A stretch of DNA of 64,000 nt from Pseudomonas paraglycinae. GTDB lineage: Bacteria > Pseudomonadota > Gammaproteobacteria > Pseudomonadales > Pseudomonadaceae. The position numbers were made by a program, and so were the translations under genes. The DNA is taken from positions 1-64,000 of the forward strand of contig NZ_BQHR01000013.1 of NCBI RefSeq assembly GCF_021601625.1, given 5' to 3'. Below the pieces are notes generated by a model, which worked only from the letters and a program-made list of their open reading frames with translations, was not told the DNA's origin and ran no database searches. Shown piece by piece: positions 33,396 to 42,651 of the stretch (position 1 is the stretch's first letter; the number at the start of each line of letters is the position of its first letter).

Positions 33396-34016
33396 ATGTC
33401 CATAGCCGACAACCTTCTCGCCTTCACCCTCGCCGCCACGTTGCTGACCCTGACACCCGGCCTCGACACCGCGCTGGTGCTGCGCACCGCCACCGTCGAA
33501 GGCAAGCAGCAGGCGTTGCGTGCGGCGCTGGGGATCAATGCCGGTTGTCTGTTGTGGGGCGCGGCGGTGGCGTTCGGGTCGGGGGCGTTGATTGCCGTGT
33601 CGGAGCTGGCCTACAACCTGTTGAAGTATTGCGGCGCGGCGTATCTGGCGTGGCTGGGGTTGAACATGCTGCTGCGCCCTCGCCGTTCGCTGGCACCGGC
33701 CGAGGCCGACGGCAAGCCGGGGGCGAACTGGTTTTTCAAGGGCATGCTGGGGAATGTGCTGAATCCGAAGATCGGGATTTTCTACGTGTCGTTTCTGCCG
33801 CAGTTCATTCCGCAAGGTCAGCCGCTGGTGCCGTGGACGTTCGGCCTGGTGAGCATTCACGTGGTGCTCGGGCTGATCTGGTCGCTGGTGTTGATTGGCG
33901 CGACGCAGCCGTTGTCCGGTTTCCTTCGCCGCGAGAAGGTGATTCGCTGGATGGATCGCACCTCCGGGATGATTTTCGTACTGTTTGCCGCGCGGTTGGC
34001 GTTCAGCAAGCGCTAA
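33396..34016 (+). CDS. LysE family exporter
   Basis: The 206-residue protein has six membrane segments. The N-terminus has the LysE/RhtB motif LLTLTPGLDTALVLRTATVEG and a later GMLGNVLNPKIGIFYVSFLPQF. The family exports amino acids or small solutes. ATG 33396 follows GGGAAC. It was probably the direct neighbour of the phosphoesterase gene before the cassette inserted. Confidence 0.88.
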   Translation: MSIADNLLAFTLAATLLTLTPGLDTALVLRTATVEGKQQALRAALGINAGCLLWGAAVAFGSGALIAVSELAYNLLKYCGAAYLAWLGLNMLLRPRRSLAPAEADGKPGANWFFKGMLGNVLNPKIGIFYVSFLPQFIPQGQPLVPWTFGLVSIHVVLGLIWSLVLIGATQPLSGFLRREKVIRWMDRTSGMIFVLFAARLAFSKR

Positions 34017-34041
34017 AGGCCTGAAGGATCACTATCAATCC

Positions 34042-34689
34042 ATGAAGATCTGTTTACCGACGTTCTGGTCAAAAGACTCCGGCATCGATTACAGCGCCCC
34101 GATTCTTGACCTGAACGACCTCGTGCCAAGTGTCGGTCAGCGCGCACTGGCCCGGCTTGATTACCACGAGCCAATCACCGTTGGTGAAACCCTCCAGGTC
34201 ATTTGGTGCCCGCCCATTTCCGATCTGAATGGCTGGGATGAGCAGCCATCTGAGATTACGCAGAGCTATCTCCTGACTACCAGAGTCGTCGGCATTGCTC
34301 CCTCAGGTCGTGGTCGATACGAACTCGAAATCCTGAACCGTGAGCTGTTTGTGAGTGTATTGCGAGCGCTTGCGGAGGATTTGCAGGGGCAGCAGAGCTT
34401 CATACACCTGGATCGTCTGGCCTGGGATGAAATTCATTGGGCTGGCAGCGCTACAGTTGAGGAGTTCACCTATCTGAACGCCCTCACACCGCATGAAGCG
34501 TTCATGGAGTTGATCGTCAAAGTCATCGGGAACGAGATCATCGGCCTGTTTTCGTTGCACATCGATCCGGGCGGTGTTTTCTGCAAACTGGGCGGCACGC
34601 GTCTGGCAGGTTCGGAACTGGCAGCAGTCAAACGAACGCTCGCCACTGCCCGCCCACTGCATGACACGCGGGCCCATTACCTTGCTTGA
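34042..34689 (+). CDS. Hypothetical protein, 215 residues
   Basis: The soluble protein starts MKICLPTFWSKDSGIDYSAP and contains DLNGWDEQPSEITQSYLL and a C-terminal LHIDPGGVFCKLGGTRLAGS segment. No signal peptide, membrane segment or known domain is seen. It follows the LysE gene by 25 nt and may be co-transcribed. The start is ATG 34042 with AAGGA about 13 nt upstream. Confidence 0.65.
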   Translation: MKICLPTFWSKDSGIDYSAPILDLNDLVPSVGQRALARLDYHEPITVGETLQVIWCPPISDLNGWDEQPSEITQSYLLTTRVVGIAPSGRGRYELEILNRELFVSVLRALAEDLQGQQSFIHLDRLAWDEIHWAGSATVEEFTYLNALTPHEAFMELIVKVIGNEIIGLFSLHIDPGGVFCKLGGTRLAGSELAAVKRTLATARPLHDTRAHYLA

Positions 34690-34732
34690 TCCTCTCTGAC
34701 ACCACTCGCGCAAAAGACATCAAACAGAAGAC

Positions 34733-34778
34733 TTGCCCATTACATATGGATATCCGTATATTCGGACAACCATATGTA
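34733..34778 (+). promoter_or_regulatory. ars promoter with inverted-repeat operator
   Basis: TTGCCC (34733-34738) and TATATT (34757-34762) are 18 nt apart. TACATATGG (34741-34749) and CCATATGTA (34770-34778) are perfect inverted arms around the -10 box, which fits a binding site of the ArsR encoded 15 nt downstream. Confidence 0.7.
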
Positions 34779-34792
34779 CCCAAGGCATCGTC

Positions 34793-35140
34793 ATGCTCAA
34801 CCCCGCCTCCGTTTTCAAATGCCTCGCCGACGAAACCCGCGCCCGGGCCACGCTGCTGATCACCCGTGAAGGTGAGTTGTGTGTCTGCGAACTGGTCTGT
34901 GCGCTGGACGATAGTCAGCCGAAAATCTCCCGCCATCTCGCGCAACTCCGCACCTGCGGCCTGTTGCTGGATCGCCGTCAGGGCCAGTGGGTTTATTACC
35001 GGCTCAACCCTGATTTGCCGGCATGGATTCGCACGCTGCTTGAAACCACGCTCGCCGCCAACACCGCCTGGCTGGAAGAAAACAGCGCGCGGCTGGCGGC
35101 CATGGGCGATCGCCCGCTCAATACGTCTGCCTGCTGCTGA
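34793..35140 (+). CDS. arsR: ArsR-type arsenite-responsive repressor
   Basis: The 115-residue protein has a winged HTH (CELVCALDDSQPKISRHLAQL) preceded by the metal-site motif ELCVCELV (C-x-C), which in ArsR binds As(III) and releases DNA. It ends with TSACC. AAGG lies before ATG 34793; the frame opens earlier. It heads an operon with arsC and arsH; the inverted repeat at 34741-34778 is the probable operator. Confidence 0.92.
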   Translation: MLNPASVFKCLADETRARATLLITREGELCVCELVCALDDSQPKISRHLAQLRTCGLLLDRRQGQWVYYRLNPDLPAWIRTLLETTLAANTAWLEENSARLAAMGDRPLNTSACC

Positions 35141-35149
35141 GGATCAACC

Positions 35150-35620
35150 ATGCGAGTTTTATTCATGTGCACCGCCAACAGCTGCCGCAGCATTCTGTCG
35201 GAGGCGATGTTCAACCATCTGGCGCCGGCCGGTTTCGAAGCAGTCAGTGCCGGTAGTTTCCCCAAGGGCCAGGTGCTGCCGCGCAGCCTGACCACGTTGC
35301 AGGCGGCCGGTATTTCCATCGCCGGGTTGAGCAGCAAGGGCAACGAGGCCTTCGAGGACAACCCGCCGGACATCGTCATCACCGTGTGCGACAAGGCCGC
35401 CGGTGAAGCCTGCCCGGTGTACTTCGGCCCGGCCCTGAAAGCCCATTGGGGGCTGGAGGATCCTTCGGATGTGCGCGGTGATGAAGAAACCATCGACGCC
35501 GCTTTCCGCGCCACTCTCGCCCGAATCGAAACCCGCTGCCGAGCCTTCCTCGCCCTGCCCTTCGCCGAACTTGACCGTGATGCCCTCAAGCGCGAGCTCG
35601 ACCGCATCAGCACGCTGTAA
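35150..35620 (+). CDS. arsC: Arsenate reductase, LMW-phosphatase type
   Basis: The 156-residue protein starts with the low-molecular-weight phosphatase loop MCTANSCRS (C-x5-R variant), and has a redox segment [17 protein letters not shown] with the further cysteines used in arsenate reduction, then the general acid site in WGLEDPSD. It reduces arsenate to arsenite, which then needs export. It starts 9 nt after arsR, so there is no room for a pump gene between. Confidence 0.92.
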   Translation: MRVLFMCTANSCRSILSEAMFNHLAPAGFEAVSAGSFPKGQVLPRSLTTLQAAGISIAGLSSKGNEAFEDNPPDIVITVCDKAAGEACPVYFGPALKAHWGLEDPSDVRGDEETIDAAFRATLARIETRCRAFLALPFAELDRDALKRELDRISTL

Positions 35621-35631
35621 CCGGAGCCGAC

Positions 35632-36321
35632 ATGACCGACCTGCCCAACCTCGATCCTTCACTGGTTCAAACAACCACGCATGACGAAGGCGCCCACAAG
35701 CCGCGCATCCTTTTGCTGTACGGTTCGACCCGCCCGCGCTCCTTCAGCCGCTTGCTGGTAGAAGAAGCTGCCCGCCTGCTGGAGCACTTCGGAGCCGAGA
35801 CGCGGATCTTCAACCCTTCAGGCCTGCCACTGCCGGATGATGCCCCCGGCGATCACCCGAAAGTCCAGGAACTGCTCGAACTGATGCAATGGTCCGAAGG
35901 CCAGGTCTGGTGCTCGCCCGAACGCCACGGCGCGATGTCGGCGGTGTTCAAGGCGCAGATCGACTGGGTGCCACTGGCCCTTGGCGCGGTGCGCCCGACC
36001 CAGGGCAAGACCCTGGCGGTGATGCAGGTCTGCGGCGGTTCGCAGTCGTTCAACGTGGTCAATCAACTGCGCGTGCTGGGCCGCTGGATGCGCATGTTCA
36101 CCATCCCCAATCAGTCATCGGTGCCCAAGGCCTATTTGGAATTCGACGAAGGCAACCGCATGAAACCCTCGGCGCTGTACGACCGGGTGGTGGACGTGAT
36201 GGAAGAACTGGTGAAATTCACGCTGTTGCTGCGTGACCGACCGGACCTGGTGGATCGTTATTCCGAGCGCAAGGAGTCGGCAGAAGAGTTGATGCAGCGG
36301 GTCAATCAGCGCTCGATCTGA
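35632..36321 (+). CDS. arsH: ArsH, NADPH-dependent flavin reductase
   Basis: The 229-residue protein has the flavodoxin-like loop [19 protein letters not shown] and the ArsH blocks [37 protein letters not shown] and [17 protein letters not shown]. ArsH oxidises trivalent organoarsenicals and reduces flavins with NADPH. It is the last gene of arsRCH, 11 nt after arsC, followed by a strong terminator. Confidence 0.93.
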   Translation: MTDLPNLDPSLVQTTTHDEGAHKPRILLLYGSTRPRSFSRLLVEEAARLLEHFGAETRIFNPSGLPLPDDAPGDHPKVQELLELMQWSEGQVWCSPERHGAMSAVFKAQIDWVPLALGAVRPTQGKTLAVMQVCGGSQSFNVVNQLRVLGRWMRMFTIPNQSSVPKAYLEFDEGNRMKPSALYDRVVDVMEELVKFTLLLRDRPDLVDRYSERKESAEELMQRVNQRSI

Positions 36322-36338
36322 AGACCAGACCTCACAAT

Positions 36339-36374
36339 AAAAAACCGGTGCGAACGTTCGCACCGGTTTTTTTT
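36339..36374. terminator. Bidirectional terminator between arsH and cusA
   Basis: AAAAACCGGTGCGAACG and CGTTCGCACCGGTTTTTTTT form a near-perfect palindromic stem with T tails on both strands. Confidence 0.9.
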
Positions 36375-36384
36375 CGTCGCCGGG

Positions 36385-39300
36385 TTACGGCTGGATGGAA
36401 GCATCGGCGCTTTGAGGTGACTTGTTTTCAGCGGGCAACCGTCGACGGCGCATCAGGCGATACGCCGCCGGTATGACAAACAGGGACAACAGCGGCGCCG
36501 TGACCATGCCGCCGACCATGGGCGCGGCAATGCGGCTCATGACTTCGCTGCCGGTGCCGCTGCCCAGCAGAATCGGCAACAGGCCGGCGATGATCACGGC
36601 CACGGTCATCGCCTTGGGGCGCACGCGTTGCACAGCGCCTTCGCGAATCGCCGCGACCAGTCCACGTTCAGAGTGGTCGCCGAGGCCTTCGCGCTCGGCC
36701 CAGGCGTTTTTCAGGTAGAGCAGCATGATCACGCCGAACTCGGCCGAAACCCCGGCCAGCGCAATGAAGCCCACACCGGTGGCGACCGACAAGTTGTAGC
36801 CCAGCAAATACAGGAACCACGCACCGCCGCTCAATGCGAACGGCAATGTGGCCATGATCAGTAGCGCCTCATCGAAGCGAGCAAACGTCAGGTAGAGCAG
36901 CACGAAGATGATCAGCAGCGTGGCAGGCACTACCAGTTTCAGCCGCGCATTGGCCCGTTCCAGAAACTCGAACTGCCCCGAATAGCTCAGACTCATACCG
37001 GGCTGCAATTTCACCTGTTCATTGACGGCGCGACGCAGATCGGCCACCACCGAAGCGATGTCCCGCCCGCGCACGTCGATGTACACCCAACCGGACGGCC
37101 GGGCATTCTCGCTCTTGAGCATCGGTGGGCCGTCCGTGACCTTGATCTTCGCCAGCATGCCGAGGGTGATCTGGCTGCCGGAAGGCGTGTAGATCGGCAA
37201 TTGCTCCAGGGCGCCGGGCGAATCACGCCACTCTCGTGGATAACGGATGTTGATCGGAAACCGCGCCAGCCCTTCGATGGTTTCCCCGACGTTTTCCCCG
37301 CCAATGGCACCGGCAACGATGGATTGCACATCGCTGATGTTCAGCCCGTAGCGGCCGGCGGCGTTGCGGTCGATATCCACGTCGATGTAGCGCCCACCGG
37401 TCAGGCGCTCGGCCAGTGCCGAACTGACACCGGGCACACTTTTGGCTACCCGCTCGACGGCCTGGGTTGCGGCGTCGATCTGGGCCAGGTCGTTGCCGGC
37501 GACCTTCACGCCGATCGGGCTTTTGATCCCGGTGGCGAGCATGTCGATGCGGTTGCGGATCGGTGGAATCCAGATGTTGGTCAGGCCCGGCACGCGCACC
37601 ACGCGATCCAGTTCTTCCACGAGTTTTTCCGGGGTCATGCCTGGGCGCCATTGATCGTGGGGCTTGAACTGGATCGTGGTTTCGAACATTTCCAGAGGTG
37701 CCGGGTCGGTCGCAGTTTCCGCGCGGCCGGCCTTGCCGAACACATGCTCGACTTCGGGCACGGTCTTTATCAGCCGATCGGTCTGCTGCAACAGCTGCGC
37801 GGCTTTTTGCGCCGACAAACCCGGCAAGGCCGAAGGCATATACAGCAGATCGCCCTCGTCCAGCGGTGGGAGGAATTCGCCACCAAGCCGCGAAATCGGC
37901 CAGGCCGCGCTGACGAATACCAGCAATGCCACCAGCAGAGTGAGTTTCGGCCGCCGCAACACCGCATCCAGCGCCGGCTGATAGATCCGGATTAACCAGC
38001 GGTTGAGCGGATTGTGGCGTTCATCCGGAATCCGCCCGCGAATCCAGTAGCCCATCAGCACCGGCACCAGCGTCACCGACAATCCCGCAGCTGCTGCCAT
38101 GGCGTAGGTCTTGGTGAACGCCAGCGGACCGAACAGCCGCCCTTCCTGGGCCTGCAAGGTGAACACCGGAATGAACGACAGCGTGATGATCAGCAAACAG
38201 AAAAACAGCGCCGGCCCCACCTCCGCTGCCGCGTCGGTCATCACCTGCCAATGGCGCTCGCCCTTGAGCGCCTGCCCCGGATTGGCCGCGTGCCACGCTT
38301 CGATTTTCTTGTGGGCGTTCTCGATCATCACCACCGCCGCATCGACCATCGCACCAATGGCGATGGCGATCCCGCCCAACGACATGATGTTGGCGTTCAA
38401 GCCCTGATAACGCATCACGATGAAGGCGATCAGCACGCCCACCGGCAACGAAATGATCGCCACCAGCGAAGAGCGCAAATGCCAGAGGAAGATCCCGCAC
38501 ACCAGCGCGACGACGATGAACTCTTCGAGCAGTTTGTGGCTGAGGTTTTCCACGGCGCGATCGATCAGCTTGCTGCGATCGTAGGTGGTGACGATCTCCA
38601 CGCCGGGCGGCAGGCTGCTTTTCATGTCATCGAGTTTGGCCGCGACCGCCGCAATGGTCTCGCGGGCGTTCTTGCCGCTGCGCAGGATTACCACGCCCCC
38701 GACGGTTTCGCCCTGGCCGTCCAGCTCGGTGATGCCCCGGCGCATATCCGGCCCGGTCTGAACCGTTGCGACATCGCCGAGAGTTACCGGCACCCCGCCA
38801 GCACCGAGTTTTAACGGGATCGCCCGAAAGTCATCAAGGGTTCTCAGGTAGCCCGATGCCCGTACGATGAACTCGGTTTCGGCCATTTCCAGCACCGCGC
38901 CACCGGTTTCCTGATTGGCCTTGCCGATGGCTTCGCGCACCTGCGCCAAGGTGATGCCGAGGCTGGCCAGCCGCACCGGATCGGGCTGCACCTGATACTG
39001 CTTGACCATGCCGCCGACGGTGGCGACCTCGGCGACGTTAGGCAGGGTCTTGAGCTCGAACTTGAGAAACCAGTCCTGCAACGCCCGAAGCTGCGCCAGA
39101 TCATGCCCGCCGCTGCGATCCACCAGAGCGTACTGATAGATCCAGCCAACGCCGGTCGCATCCGGACCCAGCGCCGGTTTGGCGCTGACCGGCAATCGAC
39201 TCTGGATCTGGCTCAGGTACTCCAGCACCCGCGAGCGCGCCCAGTATTGATCGGTACCGTCCTCGAACAGCACGTACACGAAGCTGTCACCGAAGAACGA

Positions 39301-39555
39301 ATAACCGCGCACGGTTTTCGCCCCCGGCACCGAGAGCATGGTGGTGGTCAGCGGATAGGTCACCTGATTTTCGACAATCTGCGGCGCCTGTCCGGGATAC
39401 GGCGTGCGGATGATCACCTGCACATCCGACAGATCCGGCAGCGCATCGATCGGCGTGCTCTGCACCGACCACACGCCCCAGCCCGTGACGAACAGCGTTG
39501 TCAGCAGCACCAGAAAACGATTGGCGACGGACCAGCGAATCAGCGCGGCGATCAT
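36385..39555 (-). CDS. cusA: CusA-type heavy-metal RND efflux pump
   Basis: The 1056-residue RND pump begins [20 protein letters not shown], and includes [19 protein letters not shown] in the periplasmic porter part and [23 protein letters not shown] in TM4, with the Asp/Glu proton relay of the HME subgroup. The second half repeats the layout ([14 protein letters not shown]-like segments). It exports Cu(I)/Ag(I) or similar ions through CusB to CusC with proton exchange. ATG 39555 overlaps cusB by 4 nt (ATGA). Confidence 0.92.
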   Translation of the reverse strand: MIAALIRWSVANRFLVLLTTLFVTGWGVWSVQSTPIDALPDLSDVQVIIRTPYPGQAPQIVENQVTYPLTTTMLSVPGAKTVRGYSFFGDSFVYVLFEDGTDQYWARSRVLEYLSQIQSRLPVSAKPALGPDATGVGWIYQYALVDRSGGHDLAQLRALQDWFLKFELKTLPNVAEVATVGGMVKQYQVQPDPVRLASLGITLAQVREAIGKANQETGGAVLEMAETEFIVRASGYLRTLDDFRAIPLKLGAGGVPVTLGDVATVQTGPDMRRGITELDGQGETVGGVVILRSGKNARETIAAVAAKLDDMKSSLPPGVEIVTTYDRSKLIDRAVENLSHKLLEEFIVVALVCGIFLWHLRSSLVAIISLPVGVLIAFIVMRYQGLNANIMSLGGIAIAIGAMVDAAVVMIENAHKKIEAWHAANPGQALKGERHWQVMTDAAAEVGPALFFCLLIITLSFIPVFTLQAQEGRLFGPLAFTKTYAMAAAAGLSVTLVPVLMGYWIRGRIPDERHNPLNRWLIRIYQPALDAVLRRPKLTLLVALLVFVSAAWPISRLGGEFLPPLDEGDLLYMPSALPGLSAQKAAQLLQQTDRLIKTVPEVEHVFGKAGRAETATDPAPLEMFETTIQFKPHDQWRPGMTPEKLVEELDRVVRVPGLTNIWIPPIRNRIDMLATGIKSPIGVKVAGNDLAQIDAATQAVERVAKSVPGVSSALAERLTGGRYIDVDIDRNAAGRYGLNISDVQSIVAGAIGGENVGETIEGLARFPINIRYPREWRDSPGALEQLPIYTPSGSQITLGMLAKIKVTDGPPMLKSENARPSGWVYIDVRGRDIASVVADLRRAVNEQVKLQPGMSLSYSGQFEFLERANARLKLVVPATLLIIFVLLYLTFARFDEALLIMATLPFALSGGAWFLYLLGYNLSVATGVGFIALAGVSAEFGVIMLLYLKNAWAEREGLGDHSERGLVAAIREGAVQRVRPKAMTVAVIIAGLLPILLGSGTGSEVMSRIAAPMVGGMVTAPLLSLFVIPAAYRLMRRRRLPAENKSPQSADASIQP

Positions 39556-40799
39556 GGCTGACTCCCCGAAACGTTCCCGCTCGTTTCAAGCGGCTCGGCG
39601 ACGATGCCCTTGAGGCTGGCCTCGGAATCGAGCAGGAACTGGCCGGACGTCACGACGTTCTGCCCTTCTGCCAAGCCGTCGAGGATCACCGTTCTGCCGG
39701 CGCTTTCCTGGCCGAGCCGAACCTCCACCGGGCGATAGTGCCCCGCGTCTTCGGCGAGCATGACCAAAGCCCGCTTGCCGGTGCGGATGACGGCTTCACT
39801 CGGCACCCACAATTGACTCTGCCCGGTTGATCGACTCAGCCGCACTTGCGCCGTCATCCCCGGCCGCAAGTGGCCATCGGCATTGGCCAGCTCGACCCGG
39901 ACGCGCAGGGTGCGGCTGTCTGCGTTGGTGTCCGGCAGAATCGCGCTGACCGCTCCGTTGAAAACTCTGCCGGGAAAGGCCGGCAGGCGCACTTCGACGG
40001 CCTGCCCCACGGCAACCGAACCGGTCTGCGATTCCGGCACCGCCACAGCGAGCCAGACACTGTTCAGCCCGTTGACCCGCGCCAGGGTTTCACCGCTCGC
40101 CACGGTCATGCCCGCCCGCACATCGAGTGCTTGCAGCACACCGCCCAAAGGGCTGGTGACCGTCAGTTCGGACTGCACCTTGCCGCTGCGCTCCACTTGA
40201 GCAATCAGGCTCGACGGCATCCCGGTCAGCCGCAAGCGCTGGCGCGCCGCCGCGATCAGGTCGGCATCGCCGCTGCGTCTGAGCGCCAGAAACTCGCTCT
40301 GGGCCGCCGTCCATTCCGGCACGAGGATATCGGCCAACGCCGCGCCAGCCGTCAGCACATCCCCCGGCGCTCGGGCGTAGACTCGCTCGACAAACCCATT
40401 GGTGCGCGCCTGGATCACCGCGACATCGCGCTCGTTGAACCCCAGCACACCGCTCACATCGAGGTTTGAGGTGAAGGCGCCGCGACTGACCGGCGCTACA
40501 CGCAGACCGAGGTTCTGACTCAGCCCCGGATCAATGCTGACGGTCGCACTGCCCTCCCCGCCGCTGGCGTATCGGGGCACCAGTTGCATGTCCATGAAGG
40601 GTGACTTGCCCGGTTTGTCGAACTTTTGCTGCGGGTACATCGGGTCGTACCAATACAAGGCCTTGGGCTCGGTGCTCGGCGCTGGGGCTGAAGCCGGCAC
40701 GCCCTTCATTCGCTGATAAGCCAATCCGTAACCGCCACCCACGCCCACCGCCAGCGCGAGGCCGGCCAGCCACACGCCGTTCCATTGTTTACGGTTCAC
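39552..40799 (-). CDS. cusB: CusB-type membrane fusion protein
   Basis: The 415-residue protein has an N-terminal membrane anchor ([19 protein letters not shown]), then a heavy-metal-binding segment around [10 protein letters not shown] and [10 protein letters not shown], followed by the usual barrel-sandwich and hairpin parts of HlyD-type adaptors ([20 protein letters not shown]). It links CusA to CusC. GTG 40799 overlaps the cusC stop (GTGA), and the frame extends upstream only as a shadow. The end overlaps cusA. Confidence 0.9.
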   Translation of the reverse strand: MNRKQWNGVWLAGLALAVGVGGGYGLAYQRMKGVPASAPAPSTEPKALYWYDPMYPQQKFDKPGKSPFMDMQLVPRYASGGEGSATVSIDPGLSQNLGLRVAPVSRGAFTSNLDVSGVLGFNERDVAVIQARTNGFVERVYARAPGDVLTAGAALADILVPEWTAAQSEFLALRRSGDADLIAAARQRLRLTGMPSSLIAQVERSGKVQSELTVTSPLGGVLQALDVRAGMTVASGETLARVNGLNSVWLAVAVPESQTGSVAVGQAVEVRLPAFPGRVFNGAVSAILPDTNADSRTLRVRVELANADGHLRPGMTAQVRLSRSTGQSQLWVPSEAVIRTGKRALVMLAEDAGHYRPVEVRLGQESAGRTVILDGLAEGQNVVTSGQFLLDSEASLKGIVAEPLETSGNVSGSQP

Positions 40800-42052
40800 A
40801 GGCTGGTCTCCCCATAAGCGAAATGCAGACGCGCAGCGGTCAGCGCGCGTTGTTCTTCCATGTCGATCTGTTTGAGGCGGGCCTCGATGAGTTCGCGGCG
40901 GGCGCTGACCACCGCATTCAAATCGCCCTGGCCGGCGCGATAACTGGCCAGGCTCAGATCGACTTTCTCTCTGGCCAGCGGCACCAGGCTTTCTTCGGTG
41001 CGGCGTACGGCCCGATCGAGGCGCTGGTAATCGGCCAACTGGTTTTCCAGTTGTTCGGTGTGCTCGCGGGACAGGGCCTCGCGCTCGGCTTGCAGTTGGC
41101 TGACCTCGGCCTGTCTGGCGGCGATTTTCGGGTTCTGCCGCGTCTCGGGAAACAGCGGCAGATCCCAGGAAAACTGCACGCTGACCATGTCGCCAAACTC
41201 GCGGCCCCGATGCTGGTAATCCACCTCCCAGCTCCAGTCGGACTTTTTCTCGGACACCGCCTCTTGCACCCTGGCCTGGGCTTCGCGGGTCATGGGGGCG
41301 AAAGCAGCCAGTTCGGGATGGTGTTGCAGTTGATGATTGAAGGTCGAGGCATCGACCGGCCACACGGGCAAACCGCCCTCGGGCTTGTCGTTGGCGGCGG
41401 TGCCGATCCAGCGTTTGAGCGCGGCTCGGGCCTGGGTGCGCTCGAGGGTCAGGTTGTCCTGTTGCTCGGCGAGTCGGGCCGCTTCCTGCTTAGGCGTTAC
41501 CGCGTCGGCAGGTTGCGCGCGGCCACCGGCGATCTGCGCCCGGACGGTCTCGCTCAGCAGACGGTTTTCCTTGAACAAGTCCTGGAACAACGCTTCTTTG
41601 CGCTCGACCGAATAGCCGCTGATCCACGCCAGCGCCGTCGCCTGACGCACCTTCAAACGCTCGACACGGCGCTCGGCCGCCGCGCGCTCAATAGCGGCGT
41701 CGGCAACTTCGATGCGCGCCTTGCGTTTGTCTGCGTTGGGCATTTCCTGCCGGTAACCGACCATCTGCATGGTCATGAAGTCCTGATCGACGCTCCAGCG
41801 ATCCGGGCCGCCCACGGGGTAGTTCTGCAAACCGAGCAACAGCTTGGGATCGGGCAACTCGCCCGCCGGAATGGCCGCGCTGCTGGCGGCCTGGATTTTC
41901 TGATCTTGTGCGGTCAGCGACGGCGCATTGTTTTCGGCCAGCCGCAGCGCTTGATCGAGTGTCAGCGCGGCGGCGAAACCCGGCCACGCGAGCACGCTTG
42001 CCGCAAGGCCGGCCACCAGAGGCCAACCCGTGCAATTGCACTTGAATGTCAT
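40796..42052 (-). CDS. cusC: CusC-type outer-membrane factor (TolC family)
   Basis: The 418-residue protein has a signal peptide (PLVAGLAASVLAWPGFAAA) and the paired coiled-coil repeats of TolC proteins (LTLDQALRLAENNAPSL, and VDLSLASYRAGQGDLNAVV). It lacks an obvious lipobox. It forms the outer-membrane exit of the cus system. The gene lies between the Met/Cys-rich peptide gene and cusB, in the same orientation. Confidence 0.88.
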   Translation of the reverse strand: MTFKCNCTGWPLVAGLAASVLAWPGFAAALTLDQALRLAENNAPSLTAQDQKIQAASSAAIPAGELPDPKLLLGLQNYPVGGPDRWSVDQDFMTMQMVGYRQEMPNADKRKARIEVADAAIERAAAERRVERLKVRQATALAWISGYSVERKEALFQDLFKENRLLSETVRAQIAGGRAQPADAVTPKQEAARLAEQQDNLTLERTQARAALKRWIGTAANDKPEGGLPVWPVDASTFNHQLQHHPELAAFAPMTREAQARVQEAVSEKKSDWSWEVDYQHRGREFGDMVSVQFSWDLPLFPETRQNPKIAARQAEVSQLQAEREALSREHTEQLENQLADYQRLDRAVRRTEESLVPLAREKVDLSLASYRAGQGDLNAVVSARRELIEARLKQIDMEEQRALTAARLHFAYGETSL

Positions 42053-42151
42053 GTTTACGATTCCTGTGATCGTCCACTGCGCGCGGCGAAAAACACGCGC
42101 ACAGCCAAATCACTCCGCCTGGGCGGAATGAGCTTCAAGGGGAGACAGGAA

Positions 42152-42493
42152 TCAGGTGCGGGGCGGTCGCCAGACCCCGGACGGGGCCGCTAGCGGCAGG
42201 GAATCAGTGAAGAACGAATGCGTGACAGGGCTGAATACGGTAACGGGCGGCTTGAGGATCGCGACTTGCAGCAGGCCGCCGGTCTTGCACTCCTGGCCGG
42301 GTTTGCAGGGGGAGCCATGGTCGACAGGACTCTTCATGTCCTTGCAGCAATCCATGTTCATGCCGTCCATCATCGCCATGCCCATTGTTTGCATCGGGCA
42401 CGGTTCTGTCGGTGCCTGCACGCCCGCCATCCCGCTGAGGGGAAGCGCCAGGCTGATCAGGAAAACGAGACAAAACCGCAGATAGCGTTTCAT
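42152..42493 (-). CDS. Met/Cys-rich secreted peptide heading the cus operon
   Basis: The 113-residue protein has a signal peptide (YLRFCLVFLISLALPLSGMA), then a Met/Cys cluster: CPMQTMGMAMMDGMNMDCC, followed by HGSPCKPGQECKTG. Such Met- and Cys-rich tracts typically bind Cu(I) or Ag(I). It is 100 nt upstream of cusC on the same strand, so it is likely a periplasmic metal carrier or sensor for the pump, in the place that CusF holds in E. coli, but it is not a CusF homologue by sequence. Function inferred. Confidence 0.75.
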   Translation of the reverse strand: MKRYLRFCLVFLISLALPLSGMAGVQAPTEPCPMQTMGMAMMDGMNMDCCKDMKSPVDHGSPCKPGQECKTGGLLQVAILKPPVTVFSPVTHSFFTDSLPLAAPSGVWRPPRT

Positions 42494-42651
42494 GGCCGGG
42501 AGTCTAGTCGTGAAAACGGGCGCCTACAATCGGCTGCCCAGCGATCTCACCGGACACGCATTAAGCCAGGATTAGCAGCAAAAAATGATGCAGCAGGCGC
42601 CCCATCACCTAACCTCAATGTTTGTGTGATCAACCGGAATCTCCCAGTCCC

